From contig NZ_JASNFN010000010.1 of the NCBI RefSeq assembly GCF_030731085.1, positions 62,001 to 126,000 on the forward strand: 64,000 bases of DNA. Direction: 5' to 3'. A program made the translations under genes and the position numbers. This DNA comes from Blastococcus carthaginiensis (GTDB lineage Bacteria > Actinomycetota > Actinomycetes > Mycobacteriales > Geodermatophilaceae). Of the stretch, positions 1 to 8,920 are shown piece by piece. The notes under the pieces were generated by a model. The model made no database searches. It saw only the letters and a list, made by a program, of their open reading frames with translations, and was not told the DNA's origin. Numbering within the stretch: the stretch's first letter is position 1; every line of letters starts with the position of its first letter.

Positions 1-347
1 CCCTCGTCCCAGGCGAAGGCGTCGTCGACGCTGTGCAGCGGGCCGAGCCGCAGCTCCGTCGTCCGGAGGACGCAGCGGGGCGCGCCGCTGCCGTCGCAGG
101 CGATCCAGTGCCCGCCGATGCGCGGCAGCGGCTGGTTGTCGTCGAGGAAGTCGACGACCAGTGCGGCCGTCGCACGTTTGGTCCCGGCCAGCACCAGGCC
201 GATGAGCTCGTCGGCCAGCGGCGCGCTGTCGCCGAACCTCTCGACCGCGGGCTCCTCGAGCGGCGGAGCGGGCAGCGTGGCGGCGTACTCCCGGTACATC
301 GCGATCGCGGCCGTGCGATCGAGGTCGTCCGGCTGGTCGGTGGCCAC
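1..347 (-). CDS. ASCH-domain protein, 3' end cut by the window edge
   Basis: Reading leftward from a GTG at 345-347, 115 codons stay open to the window edge. The translation has an ASCH-like pattern: a GD pair at residues 39-40, the stretch LADELIGLVLAGTKRAT at 44-60, then GGHWIACDG and CVLRTTEL. ASCH is a PUA-like beta-barrel fold thought to bind RNA or nucleotides; some members are amidohydrolases or coregulators. The family is usually 130-160 residues, so most of the protein is visible. The start lies 18 bp from the divergent aminotransferase start. An alternative start is Met17. The specific function is unknown. Confidence 0.7.
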   Translation of the reverse strand, partial: MATDQPDDLDRTAAIAMYREYAATLPAPPLEEPAVERFGDSAPLADELIGLVLAGTKRATAALVVDFLDDNQPLPRIGGHWIACDGSGAPRCVLRTTELRLGPLHSVDDAFAWDE

Positions 348-352
348 GCCGG

Positions 353-358
353 TAGTTT
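353..358 (+). promoter_or_regulatory. Candidate -10 box (TAGTTT) for the class V aminotransferase
   Basis: TAGTTT fits the actinobacterial TAnnnT -10 pattern and ends seven bases before the ATG at 366. There is no Shine-Dalgarno sequence between them. This geometry suggests a leaderless transcript. No convincing -35 is visible. Confidence 0.35.
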
Positions 359-365
359 GCTGGAC

Positions 366-1457
366 ATGCCGCTGCGCGCCCGCACCCTGCTCGGTCCCGG
401 TCCGTCCAACCCCTACCCGGAGGCGACCGCCGCGCTCGGCCTGCCGCTGCTGGGGCACCTCGACCCGCTGTTCCTGCAGGTGCTGGACGAGACCTCCGAC
501 CGGCTGCGCCAGGTGTTCGGGACGGAGAACCGGCGCACGCTCCCGCTGTCGGCCACCGGGTCGGCGGGCATGGAGGCGGCGTTCGTCAACACGGTGGGGC
601 CGGGCGACGTCGTCGTCGTCGCGGTGAACGGCCTGTTCGGGCAGCGGATGACCGACGTCGCCGCCCGGTGCGGCGCCGAGGTCGTCGCCGTCGAGCACGA
701 GTGGGGGCAGCCGGTCGACGCCGAGCGGGTGCTGGCCGCGCACCCGTCGCCGAAGCTGATCGCCGCCGTGCACGCCGAGACCTCCACCGGCGTGCGCTCG
801 GACCTCGAGCCGCTCGCCGCCGGCAAGGGCGACGCCCTGCTGCTCGCCGACTGCGTCACCTCGCTCGGCGGGATCCCGGTGCGGCTGGACGAGTGGGGCG
901 TGGACCTGGCGTACTCCGGCTCGCAGAAGTGCCTGGGCGTACCGCCGGGGCTCGCGCCGTTCACCATCTCCGACCGCGCCTGGGAGCGGCGGATCGAGAA
1001 GCCGCAGAGCTGGTACCTCGACCTCGGCATGCTCGGCGGGTACGCGGGCGAGGCCGCCGGCTCGGGAGGCCGCACCTACCACCACACCGCCCCGACCGGG
1101 ATGGTCGTGTCGCTGCACGCCGGGCTGGGGCGGATCCTCGACGAGGGGCTGGATGCCGTGCACGCCCGGCACGCCGAGGCGGGCCGGCTGCTGCACGAGG
1201 GGCTGGCCGAGCTGGGGCTGGAGCTCTTCGCCGCGGAGGGCCACCGGCTGCCGGAGCTGACGACGGTGAAGGTGCCCGACGGCGTGGACTCCGCCGCGGT
1301 GCGGAAGGAGCTGTTGGAGCGGTACGACCTGGAGATCGGCGCGGGGGCCGGCGCCTACGCCTCGACCGTCTGGCGGATCGGGCTGATGGGTCCGAACGCG
1401 TCGCCCGCCAGGGTCGGCCTCGTGCTGGCCGCGCTGGAGGACGTCCTGGGCCACTAG
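366..1457 (+). CDS. Class V PLP aminotransferase, alanine-glyoxylate/serine-pyruvate type
   Basis: This 363-residue protein begins MPLRARTLLGPGPSNPYPEA, the usual N-terminal glycine/proline entry of the AGXT/purine-catabolism (PucG-like) branch, and GHLDP follows at 30-34. The motif SGSQKCLGVPPG places the PLP lysine at about K188, and D162 in LLADCVTSLGG fits the cofactor-binding aspartate. The open frame extends further upstream, but similarity begins only at 366. The likely reaction is transamination of glyoxylate or pyruvate with alanine, serine or a related donor. An aldehyde dehydrogenase follows 99 bp downstream on the same strand and may share the transcript. The exact substrate is not readable from sequence. 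Confidence 0.85.
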   Translation: MPLRARTLLGPGPSNPYPEATAALGLPLLGHLDPLFLQVLDETSDRLRQVFGTENRRTLPLSATGSAGMEAAFVNTVGPGDVVVVAVNGLFGQRMTDVAARCGAEVVAVEHEWGQPVDAERVLAAHPSPKLIAAVHAETSTGVRSDLEPLAAGKGDALLLADCVTSLGGIPVRLDEWGVDLAYSGSQKCLGVPPGLAPFTISDRAWERRIEKPQSWYLDLGMLGGYAGEAAGSGGRTYHHTAPTGMVVSLHAGLGRILDEGLDAVHARHAEAGRLLHEGLAELGLELFAAEGHRLPELTTVKVPDGVDSAAVRKELLERYDLEIGAGAGAYASTVWRIGLMGPNASPARVGLVLAALEDVLGH

Positions 1458-1501
1458 TGCCGGGATGGCGCACCGGCCGGCGCGGAGTGGCCGGACCGGA
1501 C

Positions 1502-1513
1502 ATCCCGCGGGAT
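1502..1513. repeat. 12-bp perfect palindrome upstream of the aldehyde dehydrogenase
   Basis: ATCCCGCGGGAT reads identically on both strands and lies 43 bp before the ATG at 1557. It could be an operator. GC-rich palindromes are common in this genome, so support is weak. Confidence 0.25.
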
Positions 1514-1556
1514 CGCGGGACTCGGGCAGGCTCCGTCCGGAACCTGAGGAGGAGCC

Positions 1557-2993
<1,437 letters not shown>

Positions 2994-3015
2994 TCTGTCG
3001 GCCTACCGGCCCGCG

Positions 3016-3059
3016 ACACGGCGAGGCCCCGGTCCGATCGGACCGGGGCCTCGTCGTGT
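3016..3059. terminator. Bidirectional hairpin terminator with a 32-bp perfect palindrome
   Basis: Positions 3022-3053 form a perfect palindrome. The left arm starts CGAGGCCCC, the centre is CCGATCGG and the right arm ends CCTCG. An outer ACACG/CGTGT pair extends the stem. It lies between two converging aldehyde dehydrogenase genes, as expected for a shared terminator. There is no U-tract, which is usual in actinobacteria. Confidence 0.75.
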
Positions 3060-3065
3060 GCTGCC

Positions 3066-4511
3066 TCAGCTGTCGATGTTGGCCATGACGTGCTTGACCC
3101 GGGTGTAGTCCTCGAGCCCGTAGAGGGAGAGGTCCTTGCCGTAGCCGGAGTGCTTGAACCCGCCGTGCGGCATCTCGGCGACCAGCGGGATGTGCGCGTT
3201 GATCCACACGCAGCCGAAGTCCAGCCGCTTGCTCATCCGCATGGCGCGGCCGAAGTCCCTGGTCCACACGCTGGAGGCCAGGCCGAGTTCCACACCGTTC
3301 GCCCAGCGCACCGCCTCGTCCTCGTCGGTGAACCGCTGCACGGTGATGACCGGCCCGAAGATCTCCCGCTGCACCATCTCGTCGTCCTGCCGCAGCCCGG
3401 CGACGACGGTCGGCTCGACGAAGAACCCGCGGTCGCCCTGCCGGCGCCCGCCCGCGGTGACCTGCGCGTGGTCGGGCGCCCGGTCCAGGAACCCGGTGAC
3501 GTGCGCCAGCTGGTTGGCGTTGTTCACCGGCGGCACCATGGCGTCCTCGTCCCCGGCACCGTTCGCGTAGGTGGTGGCGGTGCTCCGGGCCTGCTCGGTC
3601 AGCGCCGCCACGAAGTCGTCGTGGATGCCGGGGCCGGCCAGCACCCGGGACGCGGCGGTGCAGTCCTGCCCGGCGTTGAAGTAGCCGGCCACGGCGATCG
3701 CCTCGGCGGCCGCCTCGAGGTCGGCGTCGTCGAACACCACGACCGGCGCCTTGCCGCCGAGCTCCAGGTGGACCCGCTTGACGTCCCGCGCCGCGGCTCC
3801 GGCCACCTCCATGCCCGCGCGGACCGAGCCGGTGATCGCCACCAGCTGGGGCGTCGGGTGCTCGACCAGCGCCCGGCCGGTGTCCCGGTCCCCGCAGACG
3901 ACGTTGAGGACACCCGGCGGGAGGATGTCGGCGGCGAGCTCGGCCAGCCGGAGCGTGGTCACCGGCGTGGTGTCCGACGGCTTGAGGACGACGGTGTTGC
4001 CCGCCGCGAGCGCCGGGGCGATCTTCCAGACCGCCATCATCATCGGGTAGTTCCACGGCGTCACCTGACCGACGACGCCGATCGGCTCGCGGCGGATCCA
4101 GCTGGTGTGCCCGGCCATGTACTCGGCTGCGGCCTTCCCCTCCAGGGTCCGGGCGGCACCGGCGAAGAACCGGATCTGGTCGACCATCGGGGGGATCTCC
4201 TCCGACGTGGTCAGCCCGATCGGCTTGCCGGTGTTGCGGCTCTCCAGCGCGATGAGCTCCTCGGCGTGCTCCTCCACCGCGTCGGCCAGCCGCAGCAACG
4301 CCCGCTGCCGCTCCGAGGGCGTGGTGTCGCGCCAGGTCTCGAACGCATCGGCGGCGGTGCGGTAGGCCCGGTCGACGTCCTCGGGCCCGGAGACCGGGGC
4401 GGACGCGAAGACCTCGCCGGTGCTCGGGTCGACCAGGTCCATCCGTCGGCCGTCGGTGGTGTCGGTCTGCTGCCCGCCGACGAAGTTCTTCAGTTCCAGC
4501 TTCTCGGTCAC
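3066..4511 (-). CDS. Gamma-aminobutyraldehyde dehydrogenase family protein (copy 1)
   Basis: This 481-residue aldehyde dehydrogenase resembles the PatD/YdcW aminobutyraldehyde dehydrogenases, which oxidise 4-aminobutanal from putrescine to GABA with NAD. Visible landmarks are TPWNYPMMMAVWKIAPALA, ITGSVRAG, LELGGKAPVVVFDDADL, the catalytic Cys in NAGQDCTAASR, and MPHGGFKHSGYGKD near the C-terminus. A close paralogue lies at 36315-37751: 44 of the last 52 residues are identical by hand count. It is transcribed leftward into the hairpin at 3016-3059 and has 131 bp of non-coding DNA upstream. The polyamine transporter and oxidases 20 kb away support a role in amine catabolism. Confidence 0.82.
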   Translation of the reverse strand: MTEKLELKNFVGGQQTDTTDGRRMDLVDPSTGEVFASAPVSGPEDVDRAYRTAADAFETWRDTTPSERQRALLRLADAVEEHAEELIALESRNTGKPIGLTTSEEIPPMVDQIRFFAGAARTLEGKAAAEYMAGHTSWIRREPIGVVGQVTPWNYPMMMAVWKIAPALAAGNTVVLKPSDTTPVTTLRLAELAADILPPGVLNVVCGDRDTGRALVEHPTPQLVAITGSVRAGMEVAGAAARDVKRVHLELGGKAPVVVFDDADLEAAAEAIAVAGYFNAGQDCTAASRVLAGPGIHDDFVAALTEQARSTATTYANGAGDEDAMVPPVNNANQLAHVTGFLDRAPDHAQVTAGGRRQGDRGFFVEPTVVAGLRQDDEMVQREIFGPVITVQRFTDEDEAVRWANGVELGLASSVWTRDFGRAMRMSKRLDFGCVWINAHIPLVAEMPHGGFKHSGYGKDLSLYGLEDYTRVKHVMANIDS

Positions 4512-4642
4512 GACTGATTCCTATCGGTCGAGGGCGTCCCACCGCTAGTCCTCGCGGCGTGCGGCCCGGATGAAAACGAGATCCGTAGCCGACCGCCCGG
4601 CCGGGAGTGCGCTGCGGGTCCCGGCCGGGGGTCGGCGCCGTC

Positions 4643-4969
4643 CTACAGGGGTGGCGGCGTCGGTGCGCTCTCGCGCTCGACCTCGGCCAGGAGCTCCGAG
4701 CCGGTCACCACCTTCTCGGCGAAGTGGTGGTGCATCCACTCGAGGTGGTCGTGCCGGCTGCGCATGATGCGCAACGTGTCCCAGTTGGGGAACACCTGCT
4801 GGAGGACGTGCACCTCCATCAGCCGGGGGTCGACCTCGTAGACGTGCTCGAACGTCGTCTGGGCGACCTCGCTGACCCGCTGCGCCACGGGCGGCGTGTG
4901 CTGGTCGGCGAAGCGGTACGGCGCGGTCGCGGCCGGGCCCGGGTCCTGCTCCTGGTCAACGTCCCTCAT
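4643..4969 (-). CDS. Small conserved-looking protein coupled to the FAD oxidase
   Basis: I do not recognise this 108-residue protein. It starts at ATG 4967-4969, with GGGAGGGA just upstream inside the preceding gene, and overlaps the end of the FAD oxidase by 14 bases, so translation is probably coupled. The sequence is rich in His, Glu and Trp (WDTLRIMRSRHDHLEWMHHH, about residues 65-84). It has no signal peptide, membrane segment or cysteine. As the third gene after the Fe-S and FAD subunits it could be an assembly or accessory subunit. No function is assigned. Confidence 0.6.
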   Translation of the reverse strand: MRDVDQEQDPGPAATAPYRFADQHTPPVAQRVSEVAQTTFEHVYEVDPRLMEVHVLQQVFPNWDTLRIMRSRHDHLEWMHHHFAEKVVTGSELLAEVERESAPTPPPL

Positions 4970-6509
4970 CGGTCGTGTCCCTCCCGTACGCGCGGTCCAG
5001 CAGGTACTTGCCGGGGTTCATGACGTTGTTCGGGTCGAGCGCGCGCTTGACGTCGAGCATCACGTCGAACCCCTTGCCGAGCTCCTCCGGCAGCAGGTCG
5101 ACCTCGCCCTCCCGGCAGGACCCGTGGCAGGCGCTCATCGAGCCGCCGTGCGCGAGCGCCACCGCCGCGATGTCCCGCTTGGCCTGCACCCAGGCTGCCC
5201 AGGCCGCGTCGTCGAGGCGCTGCTCCCAGATGCCGACGTCGATCTCGGTGAGGTAGTCCACCCCGGTGGCCGCCGAGGTGTAGGCGAACATGCCCCAGTC
5301 GTCGAAGACGTCGGTCCTGCGCCGCAGGTCGGCCAGGATCCCGTGCCAGGCACGGCTGACCGCGGGCACGTTCGAGAAGTTGACCGCGGCGTCCTCGCAG
5401 TGCCAGGACATGGGGATGACCTGGCCGTCCTTGGTGCGGCCGTGCAGGGGGGTGGCGTACCGGTCGTGCCGGGCCGCCCAGTCGCCCTCGGAGATCTCGT
5501 CGCCGAGGTAGCGGGCCCCGTGCTCCTTCGCGATGCGGAACAGCCGCTTCCCCCCGGCGCGGACCTCGTCCTCGTAGCCGTACATCACCGAGCAGACCAG
5601 CGCCCGGACGTCCGCCGGCTGCGGGATGTACGCCTCGTCGTCGCGCCGCAGGTAGGCGACCTTGTGCTCGTCGAACAGGACGGCGCCGGCGAAGGTCGCC
5701 ACCCCGGCGCGGGCCAGGGCACCCGTGCAGGCGTGCGCGTCCTCGTAGTTGTCGAACGCCCAGAACGGGGAGAGCTCGGCCTCCGGCTTGGGGAACAGCT
5801 TGAGCGTGGCCTTGGTCGCGATGCCCAGCGTGCCCTGGTGGCCCATGAACAGGTGCTTGAGCTGGTAGCCGCTCGAGCTCTTGCTGATCTTCCCCCCGAT
5901 GCCGTCACCGACGTGCAGGACCTCGCCGGTGGGGAGCACGTGGTCGAAGCTGAGCACCAGGTCCCGGGTGTGGCCGTAGCGCGAGCCGATCAGCGACCAG
6001 CCGCTGGTGCCGATCCGCCCGCCGACCAGCGAGCACGGGTAGGACGCCGGGTCGTCGGGGTAGAACAGCCCGTGCTGCGCGAGCCGCTCGTTCAGCTTGA
6101 GCATGCTGATCCCGGTGCCCACCGTCACCGTGCGGTTGACCAGGTCCAGCTCGTGGATCTGGTTCATCTTCTTGACGTCGACGACGATGCCGCGCCGCAT
6201 GGGCACCGCGCCGTCGGTCAGCCCGGTGCCGCCGTCCCGGGGGACGACCGGGATGCGGAGGTCGTTGGCGATCCGCACGACGGCGGCGACCTGCTCCGTG
6301 GTCCGCGGCATCACCACGACGTCGGGCACCCGCTCCGACCAGCGGTGCACCGGGAACGGCGCGGGGACGCGGGCGCGGTTGTAGCGGTCGGTCTTCGCCA
6401 GCAGGATCTGGTCGTCGTCCAGGGCCGGCCGCAGGGCGGAGACCAGCTGGTGCAGCCGGTCGTCGCTGAGCGGCTCGGTGGTGAACGGCGCCGGTTCGGT
6501 GATCGTCAT
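4956..6509 (-). CDS. FAD-linked oxidase of the GlcD / D-lactate dehydrogenase family
   Basis: This protein of about 517 residues has the VAO-type FAD fold. PDVVVMPRTTEQVAAVVRIA and the PRDGGTGLTDGAVP region bind the diphosphate, and NRTVTVGTGISMLKLNERL and GGRIGTSGWSLIGSRYGHTR continue the domain. The C-terminal cap ends ALDPNNVMNPGKYL, the usual signature of this family. The start was set at the second in-frame Met (MTITEP), two bases after the stop of the upstream Fe-S gene. Such enzymes oxidise D-2-hydroxy acids or related substrates and pass electrons to a partner, here probably the Fe-S protein encoded just before it. The substrate is unknown; D-lactate, glycolate and 2-hydroxyglutarate-like acids are candidates. 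Confidence 0.85.
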   Translation of the reverse strand: MTITEPAPFTTEPLSDDRLHQLVSALRPALDDDQILLAKTDRYNRARVPAPFPVHRWSERVPDVVVMPRTTEQVAAVVRIANDLRIPVVPRDGGTGLTDGAVPMRRGIVVDVKKMNQIHELDLVNRTVTVGTGISMLKLNERLAQHGLFYPDDPASYPCSLVGGRIGTSGWSLIGSRYGHTRDLVLSFDHVLPTGEVLHVGDGIGGKISKSSSGYQLKHLFMGHQGTLGIATKATLKLFPKPEAELSPFWAFDNYEDAHACTGALARAGVATFAGAVLFDEHKVAYLRRDDEAYIPQPADVRALVCSVMYGYEDEVRAGGKRLFRIAKEHGARYLGDEISEGDWAARHDRYATPLHGRTKDGQVIPMSWHCEDAAVNFSNVPAVSRAWHGILADLRRRTDVFDDWGMFAYTSAATGVDYLTEIDVGIWEQRLDDAAWAAWVQAKRDIAAVALAHGGSMSACHGSCREGEVDLLPEELGKGFDVMLDVKRALDPNNVMNPGKYLLDRAYGRDTTDEGR

Positions 6510-6511
6510 GG

Positions 6512-8011
6512 TCAGTGCCCTCCGCACCCGCAGCCGCCGGAACCGTTCCCGCAGCCGCCGCCGCAGCCACCCCCACCGCAGCCACCGGAGCTGCCGCGGG
6601 TCCGCCGCGCCCGCCCGGGCACGCCGGTGCGCTCCTGCGCCAGCCGCCGGTCACCGACGTCCCCGCGGGAGCCACCGACCGTGATCCCGAGCGACTGGGC
6701 GAACAACTCGTGCAGGTCGACGACGTCGATGTCCTCGGCGTCGCCGGCCTCCGACAGCGGCCGCTCCGACCACGGGCAGGCGCTGACCAGGGTGTCGACG
6801 TCGAGCTCCGCGGCCCGCTCCAGGCGCAGCGCGCTGATCTTCCGCGTGAGCTCCGGCTTCTCGATCGGCAGGCCGCCGCCGCCGCCGGAGCAGTAGGACC
6901 ACTGCGTCACCCGGTCGACGTCCTCGAACCGCAGCCCGGGGATCGCCCGCAGCAGCTCCCGCGGCTCGGCCCAGATGCCCTTGCGCTTGTTGAGTCGGCA
7001 CGGGTCGTGGTAGGTGATCGCCCGGTCGACCGGGACCGACGGGGTCAGCTTCCCTTCGCGCAGGAGCTGGGCCAGCACCTCGATGACGAGCACGACCTCG
7101 ATGTCGAACTCCTCGCCGAAGTACTTCGGGTAGTCCTCGGTGAAGCTGATGTAGTCGTGCGGGTCGAGCACGAGCACGCGCTTGGTGCCGGTGGCCCGCC
7201 AGTTGTCCAGGTTGTGCCGCGCGAAGCGCTGCGCCTGCTCGGCGTAGCCCATCTCGGCGGCCGGCCCGCCGCAGCACCACTGCTCGCCCATGAGGCCGAA
7301 CTCGTAGCCCGCCAGCTGCAGCATCTGTGCCACCGCGCGCGGCACCGAGGTGCGGTAGAAGGCCGCCTCGCAGTCGACGAACAGGACGGTCTCGCCGCCG
7401 ATCGGGATGTCGAGCCCCTCGGCCCAGTCCCGGACCTTCTCCTGGCTGACCGGCGTCTCGCCCAGCACCGGCTCGTGGGTGCGCAGATCGGTGCGCTCGT
7501 TCCAGCTCTGCCAGCCCGGCTGGTGCACACCGCTCTCGACGGCGAGCGAGCGCACCGCCTTCACCACGTCCACCGTCCGCGTGCGGAAGCGGTAGAAGTC
7601 GCCGGTGAACAGCGTGTTGGGGCACCGCAGCTCGCAGGCGCCGCACTGGGTGCAGTTGACGTAGTCGGCGGCGATGTCCTCGATGGAGAGCTCGCCGCGC
7701 TCCATCGCCACGACGTTGGCGTGGAAGGCCGTGGGGGTCCACGACTCGTTGCGCTCGATCTGGGTGACCGGGCAGACCTCGCGGCAGAACTTGTGGCCCG
7801 AGGAGAAGCAGTTGTACGAGGTGTTGCGCCACTGCTCGACGAACGCGGCCGTCCTCGGGTCCTGCACCGGCGGTGGGACCGGTCCGGCGAGCGTCTCGGG
7901 GAACTCCGCCAGTTCGGGCGAATTGGAGGGGGCCCCGGGGGTGAACGGTTCGGAGAGGGCGTCGACCCGGGGGGCCTGCCCGGGTGCCCGTTCGGGCTGG
8001 ACCTGTGTCAC
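6512..8011 (-). CDS. Fe-S oxidoreductase with CCG domains and a Cys/Gly-rich tail
   Basis: This protein of about 499 residues is related to GlcF, LutA and heterodisulfide reductase subunits. One classic 4Fe-4S motif, CTQCGACELRCP, lies at about C120-C130. A variant motif, C-x7-C-x3-C-P at about C68-C80, precedes it. Two CCG-like halves follow, marked by WCCGGP and YCSGGGGG, with YHDPCR between them. The last 30 residues are Gly/Cys-rich with cysteines spaced C-x4-C-x3-C-x6-C-x-C and a terminal His, which the family does not normally have. I chose the GTG at 8011, preceded by GAGGAG, over the GTG at 8029, which lacks an RBS. It probably accepts electrons from the FAD oxidase encoded two bases downstream. 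Confidence 0.82.
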   Translation of the reverse strand: MTQVQPERAPGQAPRVDALSEPFTPGAPSNSPELAEFPETLAGPVPPPVQDPRTAAFVEQWRNTSYNCFSSGHKFCREVCPVTQIERNESWTPTAFHANVVAMERGELSIEDIAADYVNCTQCGACELRCPNTLFTGDFYRFRTRTVDVVKAVRSLAVESGVHQPGWQSWNERTDLRTHEPVLGETPVSQEKVRDWAEGLDIPIGGETVLFVDCEAAFYRTSVPRAVAQMLQLAGYEFGLMGEQWCCGGPAAEMGYAEQAQRFARHNLDNWRATGTKRVLVLDPHDYISFTEDYPKYFGEEFDIEVVLVIEVLAQLLREGKLTPSVPVDRAITYHDPCRLNKRKGIWAEPRELLRAIPGLRFEDVDRVTQWSYCSGGGGGLPIEKPELTRKISALRLERAAELDVDTLVSACPWSERPLSEAGDAEDIDVVDLHELFAQSLGITVGGSRGDVGDRRLAQERTGVPGRARRTRGSSGGCGGGGCGGGCGNGSGGCGCGGH

Positions 8012-8063
8012 TGCGGTGCTCCTCGTCACAGGAAGGCTGGGGCGTGCGTCACGGTAGCCACCA

Positions 8064-8084
8064 AAACCTATGGAATCAACGGTT
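8064..8084. promoter_or_regulatory. Candidate operator in the divergent Fe-S operon / fadR-like region
   Basis: AAACCTAT at 8064-8071 is the reverse complement of ATAGGTTT at 9694-9701, upstream of the permease. The match extends two more bases (GA) after one mismatch. AACC...GGTT arms at 8066-8069 and 8081-8084 give weak dyad symmetry. The local AT-richness stands out from the surroundings. It could be the target of the adjacent FadR-type regulator. Confidence 0.35.
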
Positions 8085-8140
8085 AAGCCCGCGGGCGGTG
8101 GGTGGGAGACTTCCGGTCATCCCGGACCGAGGAGGCGGAC

Positions 8141-8920
8141 GTGCAGTTGCTCAGCGGTGACGCGCGGCGCGCGGTCTTCGCCCCGCTCGACGACGGCGCC
8201 CTGCGCAGCGAGGCCGTGGTGCGGCGCGTCGGGAGTGCGATCGCGCTCGGGCTCCTGGGTGACGGCGAGCAGCTCCCGACCGAGACCGACCTGGCGACGA
8301 TGCTCAACGTCTCCACGGTGACCCTGCGGGAGGCGCTGGCCGAGCTGCGGAAGCTCGGGCTGGTCGAGACCCGCCGCGGCCGCGGCGGTGGCAGCTTCGT
8401 GCGGGCGCGCGAGGACGTGCTGGCGGGGCTGGCCGAGGCCCGGCTGGCCGAGCTCGGCACCGCGGACCTGCGGGAGCTCGGTGACGTCCACGGGGCCGTC
8501 GCGGCGACCGCCGCCCGGCTGGCCGCCGCGCGCGCTTCCCGCACCGAGATCGCCCGCCTCCGGGACATCGTCGACCGGCTGGCCGAGGCCGACTCCGTCA
8601 CCGGGCAGCGGCGGGCGGAGGGGCGCTTCTACGTCGAGCTGGCCGCCTGCGCCCAGTCGGTGCGGCTGACGATGCAGGAGATGGACCTGCACCTCGAGCT
8701 CGGCCAGCTGCCGTGGCCCCCGGCGCACGTCCCGGAGCTGCTGGGGGTCATCGTCGCCGGGCACCGGGCCGTCGTGGACGCCGTCGAGGCGCGCGACCCG
8801 GCCGGCGCACGGGCGCGGGCGGAGCAGCACATCGAGACGCGGACGCTCTGGTCGATCGAGCTGCGCCTGCGGCTGCCCGGTGCGGAAGCAGCGGCCGACC
8901 GCCCGCGGGAGGTCTCGTGA
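8141..8920 (+). CDS. FadR-subfamily GntR transcriptional regulator
   Basis: This protein of about 259 residues has a winged helix-turn-helix near the N-terminus. LPTETDLATMLNVSTVTLRE is the recognition helix region and VETRRGRGGGSFV the wing. An FCD-type all-alpha ligand domain follows, with AHVPELLGVIVAGHRAVVDA near the end. I chose the GTG at 8141 because AGGAGG precedes it by five bases; a GTG at 8102 is also open. FCD regulators usually repress genes for uptake and oxidation of small organic acids and release DNA when the ligand binds. It is divergent from the Fe-S/FAD operon, and its stop overlaps the start of the Cache-domain gene, so the two proteins are probably made together. Confidence 0.85.
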   Translation: MQLLSGDARRAVFAPLDDGALRSEAVVRRVGSAIALGLLGDGEQLPTETDLATMLNVSTVTLREALAELRKLGLVETRRGRGGGSFVRAREDVLAGLAEARLAELGTADLRELGDVHGAVAATAARLAAARASRTEIARLRDIVDRLAEADSVTGQRRAEGRFYVELAACAQSVRLTMQEMDLHLELGQLPWPPAHVPELLGVIVAGHRAVVDAVEARDPAGARARAEQHIETRTLWSIELRLRLPGAEAAADRPREVS

